Assembly (NCBI GenBank): GCA_016650355.1
Contig: JAENVX010000289.1
Span: 1-15,466, forward strand
DNA length: 15,466 nt
Reading direction: 5' to 3'
DNA from: Bacteroidia bacterium
GTDB taxonomy: Bacteria > Bacteroidota > Bacteroidia > Cytophagales > Cyclobacteriaceae
Of the stretch, positions 1-6,647 are shown piece after piece (the stretch's first letter is position 1; every line of letters begins with the position of its first letter). The notes beneath the pieces are model-generated. The model worked only from the letters and a program-made list of their open reading frames with translations, was not told where the DNA came from and made no database searches. Both the position numbers and the translations under genes were made by a program.

Positions 1-1029
1 CTTAGTATAGAATGCCTCGGTCTTCATTTTTGAAAGTAATTCAATTGAACTGGTTCCAGCTAAAACTATTGCTGCATGAAATGGCTTGCAGAACTCTACC
101 CATGGTTTGTGATCCTGAAGTAAGATTGGAAGTTTAGATGCCACGTATTCGTAGAGCTTGGTGGGCATTGAATTTTGAGTGTGTGTGGAGGGAGGGTAGA
201 TGATAATCCCAAAGTCGGCCTTTGATATGGCCTCCATAATTTCCTGATGAGGTACAAGGTGATTTCCACCCGTTAAGGTTATGAAAGAATAGCTTGAAAT
301 TTCATCCTGAATTCTCAAGTAAGTGCTTTTCTTGGCGGCATAGCCAATGATGTGAAGGCGTATGGTGTTGTCAAATTCGTGAAGGTTTTTAACTAAATTT
401 ATTGCCTGAAATACTCCTGTACTTTCGGCTAATGTGCCACTAAAAAGAAGTTGCGTAATTTCCAGTCTTTTTACATGGATTAAATGGGTTGAAACCCTTG
501 GCTTATTTTCAATTATCGTAAATCTTTTTCCTGTAAAACTAAATTCCTTTTCATAGCCTTTTTCGGCTAGCAGAAACCAATGAAAGAATGGCGCGGTGAG
601 CTTTTCTTTTGTTCGAACCCATAAAGCTAAAACTGACCTAATAAAACTTGGAAATGCATCAGTATGAAGAATATTTCTGTAATAATTTTCCTGTATATCG
701 TATATAATCTTGACGCCAAAGAATATTCTGTTTAGCATACCAACTAACAGTAATTCATGGGTATTAACTATAAGTATGTCATGTTTTACTTTACGTAGTT
801 TCAAAAATACTTTCAATGGTGCAATCCATCGTCCGATGCTTAATCTTGCGAAAGGTTGTGACGTAATAAATTCTACGTTTGGATAGGCAGGTTTCACGGT
901 GGCGGGGTATCCGATTATCAACACATTGTAGTCACCTGAATCGCTAAGGCTAATGCCGAATTTTTCGAACATTCGGGTATCGTCTATTGGCTTTAGAATG
1001 GAAGCGAGGACTATTGTTCGTTTTTTCAT
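1..1029 (-). CDS. GT4-like glycosyltransferase, C-terminus cut by window edge
   Basis: The gene starts at an ATG read on the minus strand (1029-1027) and stays open for 343 codons to base 1, with no stop seen, so the C-terminus lies outside the window. The product begins MKKRTIVLAS, a first Rossmann-type beta strand with no signal peptide, as expected for a cytoplasmic GT-B enzyme. Residues 106-115 read KIIYDIQENY, the usual 'YDxxE' linker of family-4 transferases. Residues 196-215 (FSGTLAESTGVFQAI) and 226-230 (HIIGY) match the start of the second Rossmann domain. Residues 288-303 (MPTKLYEYVASKLPIL) are the conserved donor-nucleotide-sugar segment, with the likely catalytic or diphosphate-binding Glu at 294. 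Family membership is therefore well supported, but donor and acceptor cannot be read. It is divergent from dapD with only 36 bp between the start codons. The rest of its operon would lie to the left. Confidence 0.8.
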   Translation of the reverse strand, partial: MKKRTIVLASILKPIDDTRMFEKFGISLSDSGDYNVLIIGYPATVKPAYPNVEFITSQPFARLSIGRWIAPLKVFLKLRKVKHDILIVNTHELLLVGMLNRIFFGVKIIYDIQENYYRNILHTDAFPSFIRSVLALWVRTKEKLTAPFFHWFLLAEKGYEKEFSFTGKRFTIIENKPRVSTHLIHVKRLEITQLLFSGTLAESTGVFQAINLVKNLHEFDNTIRLHIIGYAAKKSTYLRIQDEISSYSFITLTGGNHLVPHQEIMEAISKADFGIIIYPPSTHTQNSMPTKLYEYVASKLPILLQDHKPWVEFCKPFHAAIVLAGTSSIELLSKMKTEAFYTK

Positions 1030-1065
1030 TTATTATTGCGATCCGATTTAAAAGTAAGACTAAAA
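1030..1065. promoter_or_regulatory. Divergent intergenic gap between glycosyltransferase and dapD
   Basis: These 36 bases separate two divergent start codons, so each promoter must sit here or reach into the opposite gene. I find no exact TAnnTTTG element. The nearest is TATTATTG at 1031-1038 on the plus strand (one mismatch), but the TTG at 1014-1016 is only 14 bases away, which is short for this promoter class. No Shine-Dalgarno-like sequence precedes either gene. Confidence 0.3.
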
Positions 1066-1878
1066 ATGGAACTGAAAGAACTGATTGAAAGCGCCTGGCT
1101 TGATCGCGAGCTTTTGAAGCAAGAAGAGGTTAAAACTGGGATACGTCAAGTGATGGATCTGCTGGACAAAGGGAAGGTACGAGTTGCGGAACCAGATGGG
1201 TCAAACTGGAAAGTTAATGAATGGATAAAGAAAGCTGTGATACTCTATTTTCCCATCCAACAAATGGAGACCATCGAAGTCGGTCCTTTTGAGTTTCATG
1301 ATAAAATTGCTTTGAAAAAGAATTACAAAGAATTAGGTGTTAGAGTTGTTCCGCATGCAATTGCACGTTATGGTTCATATCTAAGTAAAGGCGTTATCAT
1401 GATGCCTTCGTATGTCAACATTGGTGCTTATGTAGATGAGGGCACCATGGTGGATACCTGGGCCACGGTAGGCAGCTGTGCTCAGATCGGAAAAAATGTT
1501 CATTTAAGCGGAGGCGTTGGTATTGGAGGAGTGCTGGAGCCTATTCAGGCAGCACCGGTTATTATTGAGGATAATGCGTTTATTGGATCGCGATGTATTG
1601 TGGTGGAGGGAGTGAGAATTGGTAGTGAGGCAGTGCTTGGCGCAAATGTAGTATTGACCGGAAGTTCAAAAGTAATTGATGTAACGGGCACCACACCTGT
1701 TGAATATAAAGGATATGTTCCGAATCGTTCTGTTGTTATTCCGGGCACATACGCGAAGAAATTTGCAGCGGGTGAGTACCACGTTCCGTGTGCCTTAATT
1801 ATTGGAACGCGCAAAGAAAGCACAGACAAGAAGACTTCTTTGAACGATGCGCTTCGTGAAAATCACGTTTCAGTATAG
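1066..1878 (+). CDS. dapD: 2,3,4,5-tetrahydropyridine-2,6-dicarboxylate N-succinyltransferase
   Basis: DapD transfers a succinyl group from succinyl-CoA to tetrahydrodipicolinate (EC 2.3.1.117) in the succinylase route to meso-diaminopimelate and lysine, so it feeds peptidoglycan synthesis. It is a cytoplasmic trimer. The 270-residue product has the usual family length. Residues 1-95 are the helical N-terminal domain. Residues about 100-225 form the left-handed beta-helix of hexapeptide repeats and contain the near-invariant GSCAQIGKNVHLSGGVGIGG (136-155) and APVIIEDNAFIGS (163-175). The C-terminal strand segment is 225-270. I chose the ATG at 1066 because the protein then begins MELKELIE, as DapD proteins do. 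A TTG at 1036 would add ten residues of no known role and leave only six bases to the divergent gene. No terminator is visible after it, so read-through into the next gene is possible. Confidence 0.95.
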   Translation: MELKELIESAWLDRELLKQEEVKTGIRQVMDLLDKGKVRVAEPDGSNWKVNEWIKKAVILYFPIQQMETIEVGPFEFHDKIALKKNYKELGVRVVPHAIARYGSYLSKGVIMMPSYVNIGAYVDEGTMVDTWATVGSCAQIGKNVHLSGGVGIGGVLEPIQAAPVIIEDNAFIGSRCIVVEGVRIGSEAVLGANVVLTGSSKVIDVTGTTPVEYKGYVPNRSVVIPGTYAKKFAAGEYHVPCALIIGTRKESTDKKTSLNDALRENHVSV

Positions 1879-1990
1879 TGCTCTTTAAGGTAATAAATAA
1901 AATATTTCGCTCCATTTGGCTTAATTCTGGTATTGGTCCGGTCTTGGCATAAGCTTTGAACGTTATGAGCTAAAGAATTAATTTTGAACG

Positions 1991-2803
1991 ATGAAGAAAC
2001 TGATTTTTGGAATAGTTACGAGTTTGGTCATTTGCGGGTTTTCAATAGAAAGTCAGAATGCCTATCCACTTATTAAGAACGAAAGTTTTTCAAAAGGGGA
2101 GCAGTTGGAATACCGCGTGAGTTTTTTGGGAATTACCGTTGGCAAAGCCATCACTAAAGTGGATACTAAAAGTTACAATATTAATTCAAGGCCTTGTTTC
2201 AAGATTGATGCCTTTGGGGAGACTACAGGAATTTCATGGCTCTATCGGGTGAAAGATAATTGGGGTGCTTACATAGATACGGCAGCCATGATCACACATG
2301 TTTCCTATAGAAAGATCAGAGAAAATAATTATGTCAAAGATGAACTGGTAAATTTTGATCACAAGAATAAAAAAGCCAAAGTCAAGGTCATGAACAAAAC
2401 CACGGGCGTATATGAGGATGTAAAGGACTTTGATATTCCGGAAAACGCCACTGATTTGGTAGGCGGCTTTATACAAATGCGTTTTTTTGATTTCAAAAAG
2501 ATAAAGGTAGGTGATACCGTGGCGATCTCCGGATTCTTTGAGGATACCTCCTATAAGCTTAAAATTATGTATAAAGGAAAGGAAACGATCTCAACCAAGA
2601 TGGGCAAAATACCCTGCCATGTGATGGTACCTATCATGCCAGATAATAAATTATTCAACGGTGAGAATTCGATTACCGTATGGATATCAGATGACGGCAA
2701 TAAGATCCCTGTTAAGATTCAAGCCAGGATGTTCATTGGTCATACAGGATTGGAACTTGTCAGTTTCCGGGGATTAAGGAATCAGTTAAAGATTGTTCAA
2801 TAA
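1991..2803 (+). CDS. Secreted DUF3108-domain protein
   Basis: The product has 270 residues. Residues 1-21 look like a Sec signal peptide: MKK, then the hydrophobic LIFGIVTSLVICGF, then a polar SIES. There is no clear lipobox, because the cysteine at 15 lies inside the hydrophobic core. The mature part is beta-rich and matches DUF3108 (PF11306) in layout. It has FSKGEQLEYRVSFLGITVGKA (34-54), a 'YRVKDNWGAYIDT' strand pair (85-97), the segment TDLVGGFIQMRF (154-165), and a closing VWISDDGNKIPVKIQARMF (230-248) typical of the family. The biochemical role is unknown. Members are periplasmic or outer-membrane-associated, and the fold resembles lipoprotein-carrier beta sheets. It lies 112 bp after dapD and 83 bp before mscL. 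An AAGCTTTG at 1951-1958 resembles the -7 element with one mismatch but has no well-placed partner. Confidence 0.8.
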   Translation: MKKLIFGIVTSLVICGFSIESQNAYPLIKNESFSKGEQLEYRVSFLGITVGKAITKVDTKSYNINSRPCFKIDAFGETTGISWLYRVKDNWGAYIDTAAMITHVSYRKIRENNYVKDELVNFDHKNKKAKVKVMNKTTGVYEDVKDFDIPENATDLVGGFIQMRFFDFKKIKVGDTVAISGFFEDTSYKLKIMYKGKETISTKMGKIPCHVMVPIMPDNKLFNGENSITVWISDDGNKIPVKIQARMFIGHTGLELVSFRGLRNQLKIVQ

Positions 2804-2830
2804 GGCAGTCCGATCAATGGGTTAAACTTT

Positions 2831-2860
2831 TTTGCCATTTTCGTCAAGAAATTTATATTG
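2831..2860 (+). promoter_or_regulatory. Possible Bacteroidota promoter for mscL
   Basis: A TTTG at 2831-2834 (-33-like) is followed, 18 bases on, by TTATATTG at 2853-2860, which matches the -7 consensus TAnnTTTG at four of six fixed positions. It lies 26 bases before the mscL start. The -33 element and spacing are good but the -7 element is poor, so this is only a candidate. Confidence 0.35.
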
Positions 2861-2886
2861 TGTAGCACAACCTAACCTTAAATTTT

Positions 2887-3261
2887 ATGCTAAAAGAATT
2901 CAAAGCATTTGCCATGCGTGGCAACGTAGTTGATCTGGCAATCGGTGTTATTATCGGTGCAGCATTTGGAGCTATCGTAAATTCATTTATCAATGATGTC
3001 ATTACACCACTTCTCTTAAAACCTGCTCTTGAGGCTGCTCAGCTTTCAAAATTGGAAGATTTAACTGTTTTTGGTGTGGTTAAATACGGAAAATTTTTAG
3101 GCGCCACCATTAACTTTATTCTTGTCGCCTTTGTGCTTTTCTTGATAATAAAAGGAATGAATGCATCTAAAAATAAGGATAAAGCAACTCCAGTTGTACC
3201 TCCTCCTCCAGCTGCTGATATTCTTTTACTGATGGAGATCAGGGATTTGCTAAAGAAATAA
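2887..3261 (+). CDS. mscL: Large-conductance mechanosensitive channel
   Basis: MscL is the homopentameric inner-membrane channel that opens under membrane tension and releases solutes during hypo-osmotic shock. The 124-residue product is normal in length. It begins with the amphipathic N-terminal helix MLKEFKAFAMRGNV. TM1 is at about 14-40 and carries the signature AIGVIIGAAFG (18-28), with Leu17, Gly20, Val21 and Gly24 in the positions of the E. coli pore constriction (Leu19, Gly22, Val23, Gly26). A periplasmic loop follows at 42-66, TM2 at about 67-90, a charged KNKDKATPVVPPPP linker, and the conserved C-terminal bundle helix (LLLMEIRDLLKK). Proline count in the linker is high but within what the family shows. 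The gene ends in a strong terminator. The neighbours do not suggest a shared pathway. Confidence 0.96.
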   Translation: MLKEFKAFAMRGNVVDLAIGVIIGAAFGAIVNSFINDVITPLLLKPALEAAQLSKLEDLTVFGVVKYGKFLGATINFILVAFVLFLIIKGMNASKNKDKATPVVPPPPAADILLLMEIRDLLKK

Positions 3262-3277
3262 TCTGATGAAATTGAAC

Positions 3278-3304
3278 ATCCGGACAATAGCTCCGGATTT
3301 TTTT
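3278..3304 (+). terminator. Intrinsic terminator after mscL
   Basis: A perfect 7-bp stem, ATCCGGA (3278-3284) with TCCGGAT (3292-3298), closes a 7-base loop and runs straight into seven T's (3298-3304). It starts 17 bases after the mscL stop. In the opposite direction the stem is not followed by a T-run, so it serves mscL rather than the convergent dehydrogenase gene. Confidence 0.85.
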
Positions 3305-3345
3305 ATTCCAAATTTCAAAAGGAACTACACTTTAAGTCCATCTAG

Positions 3346-4236
3346 TTATTTCCTAAACCGATCTGCCACCATCAGTTCCTTGCTGCCGGCTTTGTATTGA
3401 TAGAAGCCGCTTCCGCTTTTTACACCTTTGTGGCCGGCCTGAACCATATTCACTAGCAGAGGGCAAGGAGCGTATTTAGGATTCCCAAAGCCACTGTACA
3501 AAACGTTCAGTATGGATAAACAAACATCCAGGCCAATGAAATCAGCTAATTGTAAAGGACCCATGGGGTGCGCCATGCCTAGTTTCATGACAGTGTCAAT
3601 TTCATCAACACCTGCAACACCTTCATATAAAGAATAGATTGCCTCGTTAATCATTGGCATAAGAATACGGTTGGCGATGAAGCCCGGGTAGTCATTTACT
3701 TCCACCGGATTCTTACCAAGCTTTTTAGAAAGCTCCATTATTGTATCGGTTACAGCATTACTAGTGCTGTATCCTCTAATGACTTCTACTAACTTCATGA
3801 TCGGTACGGGATTCATGAAGTGCATTCCGATTACTTTATCAGGTCTTTTCGTAATTGAAGCAATTTTTGTAATGGAGATGGAAGAGGTGTTACTTGCCAA
3901 AATGGTTTCTGACTGCGTACTTGAATCAAGTTCTCTGAAAATTTTTAGTTTTAAATCTAAATTTTCCGTAGCGGCCTCTATCACAAGATCAGCATTGTTC
4001 ACTCCCTCCTTCATAAATGTGGTAGTACTAAGATTGGCCAATGCTTGCCTCTTCACTTCCACTGATATTGTTCCTTTTTCAACTTGGCGGTTTAGATTTT
4101 TTTCTATGGTAGCCATAGCCTTGTTGAGCGCATCCTCCGAAATGTCAATGATTGAAACTTTATAGCCAGCTTGCGCAAAGACATGGGCGATACCGTTACC
4201 CATCGTACCGGAACCAATAACTGCGATATTTTTCAT
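3346..4236 (-). CDS. hbd: 3-hydroxybutyryl-CoA / 3-hydroxyacyl-CoA dehydrogenase
   Basis: This enzyme interconverts 3-hydroxyacyl-CoA and 3-oxoacyl-CoA with NAD(P) (EC 1.1.1.157 or 1.1.1.35). It acts in the cytoplasm, in beta-oxidation, butyrate-type metabolism or phenylacetate breakdown. The 296-residue product has the single-domain family length. The Rossmann nucleotide motif is IGSGTMGNG (7-15), with Asp31 after the second strand suggesting NAD(H) rather than NADP(H). Catalytic residues line up with the known set: Ser118 in NTSS, His139 in HFMNPVP, Glu151 and Asn189 in GFIANRI. The C-terminal dimerisation domain has the usual HPMGPLQLADFIGLD (223-237) and GHKGVKSGSGFYQY (268-281). There is no fused enoyl-CoA hydratase domain, which favours the short-chain type. 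It sits 128 bp downstream of the lipoprotein gene on the same strand but has its own good promoter. No thiolase or crotonase is nearby, so the pathway stays open. Confidence 0.93.
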   Translation of the reverse strand: MKNIAVIGSGTMGNGIAHVFAQAGYKVSIIDISEDALNKAMATIEKNLNRQVEKGTISVEVKRQALANLSTTTFMKEGVNNADLVIEAATENLDLKLKIFRELDSSTQSETILASNTSSISITKIASITKRPDKVIGMHFMNPVPIMKLVEVIRGYSTSNAVTDTIMELSKKLGKNPVEVNDYPGFIANRILMPMINEAIYSLYEGVAGVDEIDTVMKLGMAHPMGPLQLADFIGLDVCLSILNVLYSGFGNPKYAPCPLLVNMVQAGHKGVKSGSGFYQYKAGSKELMVADRFRK

Positions 4237-4262
4237 GCTGGATTTCTGTAGTTTTTCGGATA

Positions 4263-4292
4263 CAAAGATAATGAGTGGGTTATGGCAGCAAA
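4263..4292 (-). promoter_or_regulatory. Bacteroidota-type promoter for the dehydrogenase gene
   Basis: On the minus strand a TTTG (4292-4289) is followed after 18 bases by TATCTTTG (4270-4263), a perfect match to the -7 consensus TAnnTTTG of the Bacteroidota primary sigma factor. The start codon is 26 bases further on, giving a 5' leader of about 20 bases. This is the best-formed promoter in the window and supports the phylum assignment. Confidence 0.72.
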
Positions 4293-4364
4293 GTCAAGGG
4301 TAAAAAACCTTTCTACAAGATTTCTCCACAACTGACCATGGCATAACAATATTGTTCTAAGAAG

Positions 4365-4730
4365 CTACTCAATAGAAACTTCCTTTGCTAGCCCAATGGC
4401 ATTAAACCTGATCATGAGTTTTTTAAATTCATTATTGTACGAACCGCACGCAGGCCCAGGCTCTAAGAAGTAGTAAAAGAACTTTTGGTTTCGCTTTAGC
4501 AATTCATTTTTGTCTGGTCTTCCGAGTAAATCGACAACTTCTTGTTCAGAAAGGGATTTGATTTTTTCACGTTGCTTATCAAGCTGGTCGATTAATCCCT
4601 TCCTGACCAATTTACACCCTGCTTTATCATCTTTCCACGTATCCAAATCAAAGTCATCAAAAGTTGGCAGTGGCTTTCCACAAGCCAGCAAAAGGAAAAA
4701 TAATAAACTATGTAATACTAACTTTTGCAT
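4365..4730 (-). CDS. Small lipoprotein with BamE/SmpA-like pattern
   Basis: The product has 121 residues. I place the start at the ATG at 4730 because it gives a short, typical lipoprotein signal, MQKLVLHSLLFFLLLAC, with lipobox LLAC (14-17) and Cys17 as the lipidation site followed by Gly. A start 27 bases upstream would put nine extra residues in front of that signal. The mature part has 'SEQEVVDLLGRPDKNEL' (61-77), an aromatic strand KFFYYFLEPGP (83-93) and a closing MIRFNAIGLAKEVSIE. This order (helix, LGxPD, YY strand, RF-x-x-G strand) resembles BamE/SmpA/OmlA lipoproteins, which bind outer-membrane assembly machinery. Similarity is at pattern level only. Cys39 and Cys95 could form a disulfide. 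The gene starts inside the end of the hydroxylase gene (23-bp overlap, different frame), which implies translational coupling. Confidence 0.75.
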   Translation of the reverse strand: MQKLVLHSLLFFLLLACGKPLPTFDDFDLDTWKDDKAGCKLVRKGLIDQLDKQREKIKSLSEQEVVDLLGRPDKNELLKRNQKFFYYFLEPGPACGSYNNEFKKLMIRFNAIGLAKEVSIE

Positions 4731-5934
4731 GCTCCGTAACTTTATAAAACCATACACTTGAAATCGCCAAATAGGAAAAAGCTACAACGTAAAAAATTGG
4801 GGAAAGCTGAAGTATAAAAGTCAATCCAGTAACTAATACTGAATAGATAATAATGCGAGCCCACTCGGAATAGTACACCCAATTTTTCTTTTCAAACAAC
4901 ACACCGTTATTAACTACCCAAATTGAAATCAGAATTGCAGCAATAGCTTTTTCGAATAAAGAAAATTGTCCTTGCTTGAAAAGGAATAGCCCGGTGCAAA
5001 TCAAGCAAATAATGTATTGAAATAAGACGTAATAGTTGATGAGAACCGGTGCCGTAGTTTCGAATTTTTTATAATGTTGTACATCAACTTCAGGTGCCGC
5101 ATAATATCCTCCGAGATACTCCGGTAGCCAGCCAGGTTTTTTAAAAAGGTATTTGACCTTGTCACTCCATATTGGAATGCGTTTTAAATCTTGGCCCATC
5201 TGCACATAATGACTAAAGTTGGCCCATACAGCATTCCAGCTTTTAAGGGGTTTGGTAATGCCGTAAGTTGGTCGCTCTTCTTCCGGCTGGAAAGTGCCAA
5301 ACATCTTATCCCAAATAATCAATGAGCCTGCATGGTTCTTATCAATGTATTTTGGATTGCGGCCGTGATGCACACGATGATGTGATGGGGTGTTGAAGAC
5401 ATATTCAAGCCATCCCATTTTTTTAATAGTTTCTGTGTGTATCCAGAATTGATAAAGCGTGTTAAGCGCGGAAATAAGTGCAAAGTCGAGGGTGCTAAAA
5501 CCTAGAAATGCAATTGGCAAACTAAAAGCAAATGTCCAAACTACTTGAAAACTGCTTTGACGTAAGGCAACAGATAGATTGTAGTCCTCACTTTGATGAT
5601 GCACCACATGTCCACCCCAAAAGAGATTTATTTCATGGCTCATACGGTGTGCCCAGTAGTAGGTAAGATCCGTAAGTAAAAAGAGACCTAACCAATACAT
5701 CCAGTTTTTATCTAAAACGAAGAAAGCAAAATTTGCAAAGACTAATTCATAAACTCCGATGGCAAGCACACGCATGAACAATCCTGAAAGCTGTGACGTA
5801 ATACCGCAGCTAAGATTGGCAATTGCATCAGGCAAGCGATAAAGTTTACGATGGGAGAGTCGTTCCACTACCAATTCTATTCCAATTAGAATGAAAAAGA
5901 TGGGTATTGAAAGGACAATTGGGTTGAGGTTCAA
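4708..5934 (-). CDS. AGMO/TMEM195-like fatty acid hydroxylase-superfamily membrane protein
   Basis: This is a 408-residue integral membrane di-iron hydroxylase of the sterol desaturase/fatty acid hydroxylase superfamily. The metal-binding histidine clusters are HRMSH (96-100), HVVHH (109-113) and HHRVHH (185-190). Glu101 follows the first cluster. The stretch HHQSEDYNLSVALRQS (112-127) is typical of the alkylglycerol monooxygenase (AGMO/TMEM195) branch rather than of C-4 or C-5 sterol enzymes. AGMO cleaves the ether bond of alkylglycerol lipids using tetrahydrobiopterin. Whether this protein does so is inference. Hydrophobic helices lie at about 5-25, 55-95, 130-160, 300-320, 328-345 and 358-398, so there is a helical C-terminal extension beyond the catalytic core. 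No ATG precedes the first helix: the frame is closed by TAA at 5946-5944 and TTG at 5934 is the only usual start. It overlaps the downstream lipoprotein gene by 23 bp. Confidence 0.85.
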   Translation of the reverse strand: MNLNPIVLSIPIFFILIGIELVVERLSHRKLYRLPDAIANLSCGITSQLSGLFMRVLAIGVYELVFANFAFFVLDKNWMYWLGLFLLTDLTYYWAHRMSHEINLFWGGHVVHHQSEDYNLSVALRQSSFQVVWTFAFSLPIAFLGFSTLDFALISALNTLYQFWIHTETIKKMGWLEYVFNTPSHHRVHHGRNPKYIDKNHAGSLIIWDKMFGTFQPEEERPTYGITKPLKSWNAVWANFSHYVQMGQDLKRIPIWSDKVKYLFKKPGWLPEYLGGYYAAPEVDVQHYKKFETTAPVLINYYVLFQYIICLICTGLFLFKQGQFSLFEKAIAAILISIWVVNNGVLFEKKNWVYYSEWARIIIYSVLVTGLTFILQLSPIFYVVAFSYLAISSVWFYKVTEHAKVSIT

Positions 5935-5970
5935 GTTGAATAGTTATTTTTACGGCTCTAAGTTAGAAAG
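5935..5970. promoter_or_regulatory. 36-bp divergent region with near-palindromic -7-like nonamer
   Basis: The nonamer CTAAGTTAG (5958-5966) is symmetric about its central base. It contains TAAGTTAG on the plus strand (5959-5966) and TAACTTAG on the minus strand (5965-5958). Both match the TAnnTTTG element at all but one fixed position. The plus copy ends four bases before the ATG at 5971, and the minus copy leaves a leader of about 23 bases before the TTG at 5934. No clear -33 element was found for either. Confidence 0.35.
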
Positions 5971-6411
5971 ATGAGTTTAAGGATTTTCAAATACGTCTGG
6001 TTCTTTTCGCTTTTGGCAACAATGGCTATCCTGTTTTATGTATATGCTTCGCTTCCCTTGGAGGTAATGTTGATGGATGGAGACCAGCCGATAAGTGTTT
6101 CCCGTGAGATTTTATTTTATAGCTTATTGGGTGTCATGGCGTTGATAAACGTTTTGGTGTTCGTTGTGGCTAAGCTCTTTCCCGAAACTCAAAACGATTT
6201 TAAGACATGGTTCTATGGATTTATCATCACGCTAAATCTCTTTTTTGTCACCCTCGTCAACTTCTCAGGAGTTTACAATAGCGGTGAAAAGTTTGATTAC
6301 AGTAAGATTGGGGTTCTAATTTATGGAAGCATTGGTCTCATTGTACTTTGGTCTATTGCCTGGCCGGTTTACTCGCTTTCGCGAAAATTTTTGAGTAAAC
6401 AACAGGTTTGA
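5971..6411 (+). CDS. Four-helix integral membrane protein of unknown function
   Basis: The product has 146 residues and I do not recognise a named family. Four hydrophobic segments are visible at about 5-27, 48-67, 81-101 and 113-135, separated by short polar loops. One loop, VMLMDGDQPISVSREI (32-47), is probably extracytoplasmic, and the C-terminus is basic (SRKFLSKQQV) and probably cytoplasmic, which agrees with the positive-inside rule. There are no conserved charged residues inside the helices to suggest a transporter or enzyme. Similar short four-helix proteins are common in Bacteroidota and are usually left as hypothetical. The gene is divergent from the AGMO-like hydroxylase, 36 bp away, and may share its regulatory region. 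It is followed by a 236-bp gap and then parE, so it is probably transcribed alone. Confidence 0.75.
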   Translation: MSLRIFKYVWFFSLLATMAILFYVYASLPLEVMLMDGDQPISVSREILFYSLLGVMALINVLVFVVAKLFPETQNDFKTWFYGFIITLNLFFVTLVNFSGVYNSGEKFDYSKIGVLIYGSIGLIVLWSIAWPVYSLSRKFLSKQQV

Positions 6412-6446
6412 TTGGCTATTTTTTGATCCCTGAATATCAACCTGTT
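6401..6446 (+). repeat. Imperfect inverted repeat spanning the stop codon of the four-helix protein gene
   Basis: AACAGGTT (6401-6408) is the exact reverse complement of AACCTGTT (6439-6446). Past a one-base bulge (T6409), GAT (6410-6412) pairs with ATC (6436-6438), giving an 11-bp stem with a 23-base loop. The stem covers the TGA stop at 6409-6411. No T-run follows on the plus strand, so it is not a standard intrinsic terminator. It may act as an mRNA 3'-end stabiliser. Confidence 0.4.
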
Positions 6447-6556
6447 ATAATCAATGACTTCATCTCTATTTGTTGTCAGAAATTGAACTGAGCTGCTTGC
6501 AGTGCCAGGAAAATTTACTTCTTTTAGATACGGTTATTTTTTAAACTAAAAAAATT

Positions 6557-6585
6557 AAAGTCATCATGATAATCAGATGAACTTT
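6557..6585. repeat. Imperfect hairpin/operator-like inverted repeat upstream of parE
   Basis: AAAGT-CATC (6557-6565) pairs with GATG-A-ACTTT (6576-6585), giving nine base pairs with one bulged A (6580) and a ten-base loop. The flanking T6555-T6556 can extend it against G6586-A6587. It lies 62 bases before the parE start and overlaps GAACTTTG (6579-6586), a one-mismatch version of the TAnnTTTG element. It could be an operator or a 5'-leader hairpin of the parE-parC transcript. The rest of the 6412-6647 gap is AT-rich and shows nothing else I can name. Confidence 0.35.
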
Positions 6586-6647
6586 GATTTCTTTGCGAAC
6601 AAATTTTTTTAACTGAATTTACTAGGCAGTAGTTTCAAAAAGTATTT

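Noticed and set aside
1036..1065. TTG start ten codons upstream for dapD
   Set aside because: DapD proteins begin MELKELIE-like, which is met at the ATG at 1066. The extra residues MRSDLKVRLK match nothing in the family and would leave only six bases to the divergent gene.
4345..4356. Perfect 12-bp palindrome AACAATATTGTT
   Set aside because: It has no loop, no T-run and no link to a start codon or the promoter at 4263-4292. It lies just after the lipoprotein stop and is AT-rich enough to arise by chance.
4731..4757. Upstream start for the lipoprotein, adding nine residues
   Set aside because: The ATG at 4730 gives a compact signal peptide with the lipobox at residues 14-17. The longer form puts charged residues ahead of it and deepens the overlap with the hydroxylase gene.
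6421..6451. Sigma70-like TATAAT (6446-6451) with TTTTGA upstream
   Set aside because: Bacteroidota primary sigma factors use TAnnTTTG, not TATAAT, and the -35-like box is poor. In such AT-rich DNA a TATAAT is expected by chance.
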